Shown here in pieces: positions 54,241 to 64,000 of a stretch of DNA of 64,000 nucleotides (position 1 is its first letter; each line of letters begins with the position of its first letter). Below the pieces are notes generated by a model. That model did not search any database, had not been told where the DNA came from, and was given only the letters and a program-made list of their open reading frames with translations. The stretch comes from Halictus rubicundus (lineage: Eukaryota > Arthropoda > Insecta > Hymenoptera > Halictidae). The stretch is taken from NCBI RefSeq assembly GCF_050948215.1, contig NW_027489055.1, positions 1-64,000 of the forward strand, given 5' to 3'. The translations under genes were made by a program, and so were the position numbers.

Positions 54241-57200
54241 ATCCTATCCTATCCTGTATAGTATCCTATCCTCTATCCTATCCTATCCTCTATCCTATCC
54301 TATCATCTATCCTATCCTATCCTCTATCCTATCCTATCATCTATCCTATCCTATCGTCTATCCTATCCTCTATCCTATCCTATCGTCTATCCTATCCTCT
54401 ATCCTATCCTATCCTCTATCCTATCCTATCCTCTATCCTATCCTCTATCCTATCCTCTATCCTATCCTATCATCTATCCTCTATCCTATCCAATCCTCTA
54501 TCCTATCCTATCCTCTATCCTATCATATCCTCTATCCTATAATATCCTCTATCCTATCCTATCATCTATCCAATCCTCTATCCTATCCTATCCTCTATCC
54601 TATCCTATCCTCTATCCTATCCTATCCTCTATCCTATCTTATCGTCTATCCTATCCTCTATCCTATCCAATCCTCTATCCTATCCTATCCTCTATCCTAT
54701 CCTATCGTCTATCCTATCCTCTATCCTATCCTCTCCTCTATCCTATCCTATCCTGTATAGTATCCTATCCTCTATCCTATCCTATCCTCTATCCTACCCT
54801 ATCATCTATCCTATCCTATCCTCTATCCTATCCTATCCTCTATCCTATCCTATCGTCTATCCTATCCTCTATCCTATCCTATCCTCTATCCTATCCTATC
54901 CTCTATCCTATCTTCTATCCTATCCTATCCTCTATCCTATCCTATCATCTATCCTCTATCCTATCCATCCTCTATCCTATCCTATCCTCTATCCTATCAT
55001 ATCCTCTATCCTATAATATCCTCTATCCTATCCTATCATCTATCCAATCCTCTATCCTATCCTATCCTCTATCCTATCCTATCCTCTATCCTATCCTATC
55101 GTCTATCCAATCCTCTATCCTATCCTATCCTCTATCCTATCCTATCGTCTATCCTATCGTCTATCCTATCCTCTCCTCTATCCTATCCTATCCTCTATAG
55201 TATCCTATCCTCTATCCTATCCTATCCTCTATCCTTTCCTATCATCTATCCTATCCTATCCTCTATCGTATCCTATCCTCTATCCTATCCTATCGTCTAT
55301 CCTATCCTCTATCCTATCCTCTCCTCTATCCTATCCTATCCTGTATAGTATCCTATCCTCTATCCTATCCTATCCTCTATCCTATCCTATACTCTATCCT
55401 ATCCTATCCTCTATCCTATCCTATCCTCTATCCTATCCTATCATCTATCCTCTATCCTATCCAATCCTCTATCCTATCCTATCCTCTATCCTATCATATC
55501 CTCTATCCTATAATATCCTCTATCCTATCCTATCATCTATCCTATCCTCTATCCTATCCTATCCTCTATCCTATCCTATCGTCTATCCTATCCTCTATCC
55601 TATCCTATCCTGTATTCTATCCTATCCTCTATCCTTTCCTATCGTCTATCCTCTATCCTCTATCCTATCCTCTATCCTATCCTCTATCCTATCCTATCCT
55701 CTATCCTATCCTATCCTCTATCCTATCCTATCCAATCCCCTATCCTATGCTCTATCCTATCCTACCCTCTATAATATCGTATACTCTATCAAATCCTATC
55801 CTCTATCCTACAATATCATCTATCCGGTCCTATTCTCTATCCTAACCTATTCTGTATCCTATCCTCTATCCTATCCTATCCTCTATCCTATTCTCTATCC
55901 TATCCTATCCACTATCCTATCCTATCCTCTATCCTATCCTATCCTCTATCCTATCCTATCGTCTATAATATCCTCTATCCTATCCTATCATCTATCCTAT
56001 CCTATCCTCTATCCTATCCTATCCTCTATCCTATCCTATCGTCTATCCTATCCTCTATCCTATCCTATCCTCTATCCTATCCTCTATCCTATCCTATCCT
56101 CTATCCTATCCTATCCTCTATCCTATCCTATCCTCTATCCTATCCTATCATCTATCCTCTATCCTATCCAATCCTCTATCTTATCCTATCCTCTATCCTA
56201 TCATATCCTCTATCCTATAATATCCTCTATCCTATCCTATCATCTATCCAATCCTCTATCCTATAATATCCTCTATCCTATCCTATCATCTATCCAATCC
56301 TCTATCCTATCCTATCCTCTATCCTATCCTATCCTCTATCCTATCCTATCGTCTATCCTATCCTCTATCCTATCCTATCCTCTATCCTATCCTATCCTCT
56401 ATCCTATCCTATCGTCTATCCTATCCTCTATCCTATCCTATCCTCTATCCTATCCTATCCTCTATCCTTTCCTATCGTCTATCCTATCCTCTATCCTATC
56501 CTATCATCTATCCTCAATCCTATCCTTTCGTGTATCCTATCCAATCCTCTATCCTATCCTATCCTCTATCCTATCCTATCGTCTATCCTATCCTCTATCC
56601 TATCCTCTCCTCTATCCTATCCTATCCTGTATAGTATCCTATCCTCTATCCTATCCTCTATCCTATCCTATCCTCTATCCTATCCTATCATCTATCCTCT
56701 ATCCTATCCAATCCTCTATCCTATCCTATCCTCTATCCTATCATATCCTCTATCCTATAATATCCTCTATCCTATCCCATCATCTATCCTATCCTCTATC
56801 CTATCCTATCCTCTATCCTATCCTATCGTCTATCCTATCCTCTATCCTATCCTATCCTGTATCCTATCCTATCCTCTATTCTTTCCTATCGTCTATCCTA
56901 TCCTCTATCCTATCCTATCCTCTATCCTCTATCCTATCCTCTATCCTATCCTCTATCCTATCCTCTATCCTATCCTATCCTCTATCCTATCCTATCCAAT
57001 CCCCTATCCTATGCTCTATCCTATCCTACCCTCTATAATATCGTATACTCTATCATATCCTATCCTCTATCCTACAATATCATCTATCCGTTCCTATTCT
57101 CTATCCTAACCTATTCTGTATCCTATCCTCTATCCTATCCTATCCTCTATCCTATTCTCTATCCTATCCTATCCACTATCCTATCCTATCCTCTATCCTA

Positions 57201-57544
57201 TCCTATCCTCTATCCTATGCTCTATCCTATCCTCTATCCTATTCTATCCTCTATCCTATCAAATCCCCTATCCTATCCTCTATCCTATCCTATCCTCTAT
57301 CCTATCCTATCCTCTATCCTATCCTCTATCCTATCCTCTATCCTATCCTATCCTATCCTCTATCCTATCCTATCCTCTATAATATCCTATCCTCTATCCT
57401 TTAATATCGTCTATCCTATCCTCTATCCTATCCTATCCTCTATCATATCCTACCCTCTATCCTATCCTATCCTATCCTCTATCCTATCCTATCCTCTATA
57501 TAATCCTATCCTCTATCCTATCCTATCCTATCCTCTATCCTATC

Positions 57545-57840
57545 CTATCCTCTATCCTATCCTATCCTCTGTCCTATCCTATCGTCTATCCTATCCTCTA
57601 TCCTATCCTATCCTCTATCCTATCCTGTCATCTATCCTCTATCGTATCCAATCCTCTATCCTATCCTATCCTCTATCCTATCCTATCCTCTATCCTATCC
57701 TATCCTCTATCCTATCCTATCATCTATCCTATCCTATCCTCTATCCTATCCTATCCTCTGTCCTATCCTATCGTCTATCCTATCCTCTATCCTATCCTAT
57801 CCTCTATCCTATCCTGTCATCTATCCTCTATCGTATCCAA
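57545..57840 (+). repeat. Short tandem duplication, period 189 bp
   Basis: CTCTGTCCTATCC, TATCGTCTATCC, CTGTCATC and CTCTATCGTATCCAATCC appear in the same order twice, with the GTCC variant at 57571 and 57760. Confidence 0.75.
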
Positions 57841-57899
57841 TCCTCTATCCTATCCTATCCTCTATCCTATCCTATCCTCTATCCTATCCTATCCTCTAT

Positions 57900-60200
57900 C
57901 CTATCCTATCATCTATCCTCAATCCTATCCTTTCGTGTATCCTATCCAATCCCCTATCCTATCCTATCCTCTATCCTATCCTATCGTCTATCCTATCCTC
58001 TATCCTATCCTCTCCTCTATCCTATCCTATCCTGTATAGTATCCTATCCTCTATCCTATCCTATCCTCTACCCTATCCTATCATCTATCCTATCCTATCC
58101 TCTATCCTATCCTATCCTCTATCCTATCCTATCGTCTATCCTATCCTCTATCCTATCCTATCGTCTATCCTATTCTCTATCCTATCCTATCCACTATCCT
58201 ATCCTATCCTCTATCCTATCCTATCCTCTATCCTATGCTCTATCCTATCCTCTATCCTATCCTATCCTCTATCCTATCCTATCCTCGATCCTATCCTATC
58301 TTCTATCCTATCCTATCCTCTATCCTATCAAATCCCCTATCCTATCCTCTATTCTATCCCATCCTGTATCCTATCAAATCCCCTATCCGATCCTCTATCC
58401 TATCCTATCCTCTATCCTATCCTATCCTCTATCCTGTCCTATCCTCTATCCTTTCCTATCGTATATCCTATCCTCTATCCTATCCTATCCTCTATCCTCT
58501 ATCCTATCCTCTATCCTATCCTCTATCCTATCCTCTATCCTATCCTATCCTATCCTCTATCCTATCCTCTATCCTATCCTATCCTCTATAATATCCTATC
58601 CTCTATCCTTTCCTATCGTCTATCCTATCCTCTATCCTATCCTATCCTCTATCATATCCTACCCTCTATCCTATCCTATCCTATCCTCTATCCTATCCTA
58701 TCCTCTATATAATCCTATCCTCTATCCTATCCTCAATCCTATACTCTATCCTATCCTATCCCCTATCCTATCCTATCCTCTATCCTATCCTATCTTCTAT
58801 CCTATCCTATCCTCTATCCTATCAAATCCCCTATCCTATCCTCTATTCTATCCTATCCTGTATCCTATCAAATCCCCTATCCTATCCTCTATCCTATCCT
58901 ATCCTCTATCCTATCCTATCCTCTATCCTGTCCTATCCTCTATCCTTTCCTATCGTCTATCCTATCCTCTATCCTATCCTATCCTCTATCCTATCCTATC
59001 CTCTATCCTCTATCCTATCCTCTATCCTATCCTCTATCCTATCCTCTATCCTATCCAATCCTCTATCCTATCCTATCCTCTATCCTATCCTATCGTCTAT
59101 CCTATCGTCTATCCTATCCTCTCCTCTATCCTATCCTATCCTCTGTCCTATCCTATCGTCTATCCTATCCTCTATCCTATCCTATCCTCTATCCTATCCT
59201 GTCATCTATCCTCTATCGTATCCAATCCTCTATCCTATCCTATCCTCTATCCTATCCTATCCTCTATCCTATCCTATCCTCTATCCTATCCTATCATCTA
59301 TCCTCAATCCTATCCTTTCGTGTATCCTATCCAATCCCCTATCCTATCCTATCCTCTATCCTATCCTATCGTCTATCCTATCCTCTATCCTATCCTCTCC
59401 TCTATCCTATCCTATCCTGTATAGTATCCTATCCTCTATCCTATCCTATCCTCTACCCTATCCTATCATCTATCCTATCCTATCCTCTATCCTATCCTAT
59501 CCTCTATCCTATCCTATCGTCTATCCTATCCTCTATCCTATCCTATCGTCTATCCTATTCTCTATCCTATCCTATCCACTATCCTATCCTATCCTCTATC
59601 CTATCCTATCCTCTATCCTATGCTCTATCCTATCCTCTATCCTATCCTATCCTCTATCCTATCCTATCCTCTATCCTATCCTATCCTCGATCCTATCCTA
59701 TCTTCTATCCTATCCTATCCTCTATCCTATCAAATCCCCTATCCTATCCTCTATTCTATCCCATCCTGTATCCTATCAAATCCCCTATCCGATCCTCTAT
59801 CCTATCCTATCCTCTATCCTATCCTATCCTCTATCCTGTCCTATCCTCTATCCTTTCCTATCGTATATCCTATCCTCTATCCTATCCTATCCTCTATCCT
59901 CTATCCTATCCTCTATCCTATCCTCTATCCTATCCTCTATCCTATCCTATCCTATCCTCTATCCTATCCTCTATCCTATCCTATCCTCTATAATATCCTA
60001 TCCTCTATCCTTTCCTATCGTCTATCCTATCCTCTATCCTATCCTATCCTCTATCATATCCTACCCTCTATCCTATCCTATCCTATCCTCTATCCTATCC
60101 TATCCTCTATATAATCCTATCCTCTATCCTATCCTCAATCCTATACTCTATCCTATCCTATCCCCTATCCTATCCTATCCTCTATCCTATCCTATCTTCT
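57900..60200 (+). repeat. Tandem duplication, period 1385 bp
   Basis: Marker B at 57935 and 59320 and the CTATGCTCTATCC variant at 58235 and 59620 are both 1385 bp apart. The private CTCGATCC variant follows at 58287 and 59679, with a net 7-bp gain in the second copy from a pentamer/12-mer rearrangement. CTCTATATAATCC sites at about 58.70 and 60.11 kb close the block; a further site near 57.50 kb suggests an earlier, more divergent copy. Confidence 0.82.
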
Positions 60201-61509
60201 ATCCTATCCTATCCTCTATCCTATCAAATCCCCTATCCTATCCTCTATTCTATCCTATCCTGTATCCTATCAAATCCCCTATCCTATCCTCTATCCTATC
60301 CTATCCTCTATCCTATCCTATCCTCTATCCTGTCCTATCCTCTATCCTTTCCTATCGTCTATCCTATCCTCTATCCTATCCTATCCTCTATCCTATCCTA
60401 TCCTCTATCCTCTATCCTATCCTCTATCCTATCCTCTATCCTATCCTCTATCCTATCCAATCCTCTATCCTATCCTATCCTCTATCCTATCCTATCGTCT
60501 ATCCTATCGTCTATCCTATCCTCTCCTCTATCCTATCCTATCCTCTATAGTATCCTATCCTCTATCCTATCCTATCCTCTATCCTATCCTATCATCTATC
60601 CTATCCTATCCTCTATCCTATCCTATCCTCTGTCCTATCCCATCGTCTATCCTATCCTCTATCCTATCCTATCCTCTATCCTATCCTGTCATCTATCCTC
60701 TATCGTATCCAATCCTCTATCCTATCCTATCCTCTATCCTATCCTATCCTCTATCCTATCCTATCCTCTATCCTATCCTATCCTCTATCCTATCCTATCA
60801 TCTATCCCCAATCCTATCCTTTCGTGTATCCTATCCAATCCTCTATCCTATCCTATCCTCTATCCTATCCTATCCTCTATCCTATCCTATCGTCTATCCT
60901 ATCCTCTATCCTATCCTCTCCTCTATCCTATCCTCTATCCTATCCTCTATCCTATCCTATCCTCCATCCTATCCTATCATCTATCCTCTATCCTATCCAA
61001 TCCTCTATCCTATCCTATCCTCTATCCTATCATATCCTCTATCGTATAATATCCCCTATCCTATCCTCTATTCTATCCTATCCTGTATCCTATCCAATCC
61101 TCTATCCTATACTATCATCTATCCTCAATCCTATCCTTTCGTGTATCCTATCCAATCCTCTATCCTATCCTATCCTCTATCCTATCCTATAGTCTATCCT
61201 ATCGTCTATCCTATCCTCTCCTCTATCCTATCCTATCCTCTATAGTATCCTATCCTCTATCCTATCCTATCCTCTATCCTATCCTATCATCTATCCTATC
61301 CTATCCTCTATCCTATCCTATCCTCTATCCTATCCTATCGTCTATCCTATCCTCTATCCTATCCTATCCTCTATCCTATCCTGTCATCTATCCTCTATCG
61401 TATCCAATCCTCTATCCTATCCTATCCTCTATCCTATCCTATCCTCTATCCTATCCTATCCTCTATCCTATCCTATCGTCTATCCTATCCTCTATCCTAT
61501 CCTATCCTC

Positions 61510-64000
61510 TATCCTATCCCCTATCCTATCCTATCCTCTATCCTATCCCATCATCTATCCTCTATCCTATCCAATCCTCTATCCTATCCTATCCTCTATC
61601 CTATCATATCCTCTATCCTATAATATCCTCTATCCTATCCTATCATCTATCCAATCCTCTATCCTATCTTATCCTCTATCCTATCCTATCCTCTATCCTA
61701 TCCTATCGTCTATCCTATCCTCTATCCTATCCTATCCTCTCTCCTATCCTATCCTCTATCCTATCCTATCGTCTATCCTATCCTCTTTCCTATCCTCTAT
61801 CCTATCCTATCCTCTATCCTATCCTATCCTCTATCCTATCCTATCCTCTATCCTATCCTATCCTCTATCCTAGCCTATCCTCTATCCTATCCTATCCTCT
61901 ATCCTATCCTATCCTCTATCCTATCCTATCGTCTATCCTATCCTCTATCCTATCCTATCCTCTCTCCTATCCTATCCTCTATCCTATCCTATCGTCTATC
62001 CTATCCTCTATCCTATCCTCTATCCTATCCTATCCTCTATCCTATCCTATCCTCTATCCTATCCTATCCTCTATCCTATCCTATCCTCTATCCTATCCTA
62101 TCCTCTATCCTATCCTGTCCTCTATCCTATCCTATCCTCTATCCTATCCTATCCTCTATCCTATCCAATCCTCTATCCTATCCTATCCTCTATCCTATCA
62201 TATCCTCTATCCTATAATATCCTCTATCCTATCCTATCGTCTATCCTATCCTCTATCCTATCCTCTCCTCTATCCTATCCTATCCTGTATAGTATCCTAT
62301 CCTCTATCCTATCCTATCCTCTATCCTATCCTATCCTCTATCCTATCCTATCCTCTATCCTATCCTATCCTCTATCCTATCCTATCATCTATCCTCAATC
62401 CTATCCTTTCGTGTATCCTATCCAATCCTCTAACCTATCCTATCCTCTATCCTATCCTATCGTCTATCCTATCCTCTATCCTATCCTCTCCTCTATCCTA
62501 TCCTATCCTGTATAGTATCCTATCCTCTATCCTATCCTATCCTCTATCCTATCCTATCATCTATCCTATCCTATCCTCTATCCTATCCTATCCTATCCTC
62601 TATCCTATCCTATCGTCTATCCTATCCTCTATCCTATCCTATCCTCTATCCTATCCCCTATCCTAACCTATCCTCTATCCTATCCCATCATCTATCCTCT
62701 ATCCTATCCAATCCTCTATCCTATCCTATCCTCTATCCTATCATATCCTCTATCCTATAATATCCTCTATCCTATCCTATCATCTATCCAATCCTCTATC
62801 CTATCTTATCCTCTATCCTATCCTATCCTCTATCCTATCCTATCGTCTATCCTATCCTCTATCCTATCCTATCCTCTCTCCTATCCTATCCTCTATCCTA
62901 TCCTATCGTCTATCCTATCCTCTATCCTATCCTATCCTCTATCCTATCCTATCCTCTATCCTATCCTATCCTCTATCCTATCCTATCCTCTATCCTATCC
63001 TATCCTCTATCCTATCCTATCCTCTATCCTATCCTATCCTCTATCCTATCCTATCCTCTATCCTATCCTATCCTCTATCCTATCCTATCCTCTATCCTAT
63101 CCTATCCTCTATCCTATCCTATCCTCTATCCTATCCTATCCTCTATCCTATCCTATCCTCTATCCTATCCTATCCTCTATCCTATCCTATCCTCTATCCT
63201 ATCCTATCCTCTATCCTATCCTATCCTCTATCCTATCCTATCCTCTATCCTATCCTATCCTCTATCCTATCCTATCCTCTATCCTATCCTATCCTCTATC
63301 CTATCCTATCCTCTATCCTATCCTATCCTCTATCCTATCCTATCCTCTATCCTATCCCATCATCTATCCTCTATCCTATCCTATCCTCTATCCTATCATA
63401 TCCTCTATCCTATAATATCCTCTATCCTATCCTATCATCTATCCAATCCTCTATCCTATCCTATCCTCTATCCTATCCTATCCTCTATCCTATCCTATCC
63501 TCTATCCTATCCTATCCTCTATCCTATCCTATCCTCTATCCTATCCTATCGTCTATCCTATCCTCTATCCTATCCTATCCTCTATCCTATCCCCTATCCT
63601 AACCTATCCTCTATCCTATCCCATCATCTATCCTCTATCCTATCCAATCCTCTATCCTATCCTATCCTCTATCCTATCATATCCTCTATCCTATAATATC
63701 CTCTATCCTATCCTATCATCTATCCAATCCTCTATCCTATCTTATCCTCTATCCTATCCTATCCTCTATCCTATCCTATCGTCTATCCTATCCTCTATCC
63801 TATCCTATCCTCTCTCCTATCCTATCCTCTATCCTATCCTATCGTCTATCCTATCCTCTATCCTATCCTATCCTCTATCCTATCCTATCCTCTATCCTAT
63901 CCTATCCTCTATCCTATCCTATCCTCTATCCTATCCTATCCTCTATCCTATCCTATCCTCTATCCTATCCTATCCTCTATCCTATCCTATCCTCTATCCT
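61510..64000 (+). repeat. Repeated block near the right edge, displacements 1137 and 936 bp
   Basis: TATCCCATCATC sites at 61547, 62684, 63356 and 63620 and CTCTCTCC sites near 61738, 62875 and 63811 define three copies. Both markers give 1137 bp between copies 1 and 2 and 936 bp between copies 2 and 3. Copies 2 and 3 share CCCCTATCCTAACC just before. The last copy runs off the window. Confidence 0.82.
62930..63355 (+). repeat. Uniform run of about 25 identical 17-bp units
   Basis: By eye, CTATCCTATCCTATCCT repeats without change for about 425 bases, between a TATCGTC variant near 62.9 kb and a TATCCCATC variant at 63356. It is the longest uniform run I noticed and may reflect recent local expansion, or collapse of variants during consensus building. 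Confidence 0.8.

Larger units (their letters stand above)
15660..57062 (+). repeat. Marker A: recurring variant cluster, 25 copies
   Basis: A run of about 60 bases with several changed units: CCAATCCCCTATCCTATGC, then CTACCCTCTATAATATCG, then TATACTCTATCATATCC. Counting from its ATG, copies start at 15660, 18145, 18485, 20937, 21163, 22562, 23182, 23420, 25022, 25243, 26278, 26538, 28217, 28455, 29329, 30380, 32200, 32438, 35211, 42589, 43769, 45978, 47424, 55747 and 57011. Many come in pairs 221-260 bp apart (221 and 238 are 13 and 14 units of 17). Private changes group copies: TCTATCTTATCC in 26538, 29329 and 30380; CGTACACTC in 28455 and 32438. The ATG gives rise to many false reading-frame starts. 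Confidence 0.92.
35211..57130 (+). repeat. Marker D: three dispersed copies after marker A
   Basis: After marker A at 35211, 55747 and 57011 the sequence continues with CTACAATATCATCTATCCG, CCTATTCTCTATCCTAACC and CTATTCTGTATCC, a combination not seen elsewhere. The copies at 35211 and 55747 also share ACTCTATCAAATCC, where 57011 has ATCATATCC. A segment of at least 150 bp was therefore copied over about 20 kb and then duplicated again 1264 bp away. Confidence 0.8.
15958..62423 (+). repeat. Marker B: recurring CTTTCGTGTATCC cluster, 38 copies
   Basis: Context is CATCTATCCTCAATCC, then CTTTCGTGTATCC, then TATCCAATCC. Positions of the first G of GTG: 15967, 33646, 36209, 36393, 37702, 38755, 39489, 40467, 41805, 42166, 42791, 43864, 44702, 44942, 45494, 45838, 46073, 46325, 46940, 47284, 47519, 48357, 48597, 49212, 49556, 50721, 51595, 51835, 52721, 53048, 53796, 54157, 56530, 57935, 59320, 60824, 61141, 62411. 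A CTGAATCC variant is found in the copies at 45838, 47284 and 49556, which occupy the same place in three successive higher-order units. Confidence 0.92.
33601..64000 (+). repeat. CTATC 17-bp satellite, domain II (marker-B rich)
   Basis: The same 17-bp unit continues without a break to the window end, but the variant repertoire changes. Marker B (CTTTCGTGTATCC inside a CTCAATCC ... CCAATCC context) occurs 37 times here and only once before (15962). Marker A drops to seven copies. Units with TATCGTCTATCC, GTATAGTATCC, CATATCC and CTATAATATCC become common. These shared variants show that units in this domain have spread by duplication among themselves. The array runs off the right edge of the window. 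Confidence 0.93.

Noticed and set aside
1450..62000. All open reading frames, including those of 1388, 1206, 1127, 799, 791 and 735 codons
   Set aside because: They are pure translations of the tandem repeat, exist in several frames at once, and lack any non-repetitive domain. Starts fall on variant units (CTATGCTC, TCGTGTATCC) that are merely markers A and B.
18000..62500. CRISPR array suggested by regularly recurring markers
   Set aside because: There are no spacers of independent sequence; intervals are filled by the same satellite and vary from 95 bp to kilobases.
1..64000. Transposon, tRNA, rRNA, promoter or terminator features
   Set aside because: No sequence outside the repeat is long enough or distinctive enough to support any of these.
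1..64000. Species assignment from the satellite
   Set aside because: I do not recognise this 17-bp unit from a named organism; the general purine-rich short-unit style also occurs in insect satellites but is not diagnostic.

Overview
The window holds no supportable gene. All 64 kb is tandem-repeat (satellite) DNA, which points to heterochromatin in a eukaryotic nuclear genome; nothing in it identifies the species. The underlying repeat is one 17-bp unit, CTATCCTATCCTATCCT, which is three CTATC pentamers plus CT. Units of 12 and 22 bp (one pentamer fewer or more) are mixed in. Variant-bearing units recur as higher-order repeats.

Layout: 1-1306 is the satellite in inverted orientation (GGATAG on the + strand). 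1307-1450 is a disordered switch zone. 1451-14022 looks like a different satellite (CTTCACTTCACTTCACT). 14023-14058 is poly-C plus a short non-repetitive spacer. 14059-14341 looks like a third satellite (CACACCACACCACACCA). 14342-14560 is a mixed zone. 14561-64000 is the CTATC satellite in + orientation, with one set of higher-order markers dominating up to about 33.6 kb and another after it.

The main result is that the three apparent satellites are one. Applying a single letter rule (A to C, C to C, G to T, T to A) to the + strand turns GGATAG repeats into the CTTCA repeats and CTATC repeats into the CACAC repeats, including their rare variant units. Once decoded, 1 to about 14.03 kb is the reverse complement of about 14.03-28.05 kb. 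Twelve variant markers in the left arm mirror twelve markers in the right arm with nearly constant coordinate sum (about 28,000-28,065), and copy-specific single-base variants recur at the mirrored copies. The window therefore contains a foldback palindrome with arms of at least 14 kb, and about 12.9 kb around and left of its centre is written in substituted letters.

I infer a long-read artefact: a foldback (template plus complement) read in which part of the signal was systematically miscalled, as is known for nanopore reads of telomeric repeats. The biology that remains is the right arm and beyond: a 17-bp satellite with layered higher-order structure, including a three-copy repeat at 43.8-49.7 kb whose internal spacings can be fully accounted for, and several 1-2.3 kb tandem duplications. 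Long stop-free reading frames throughout are by-products of the repeat.
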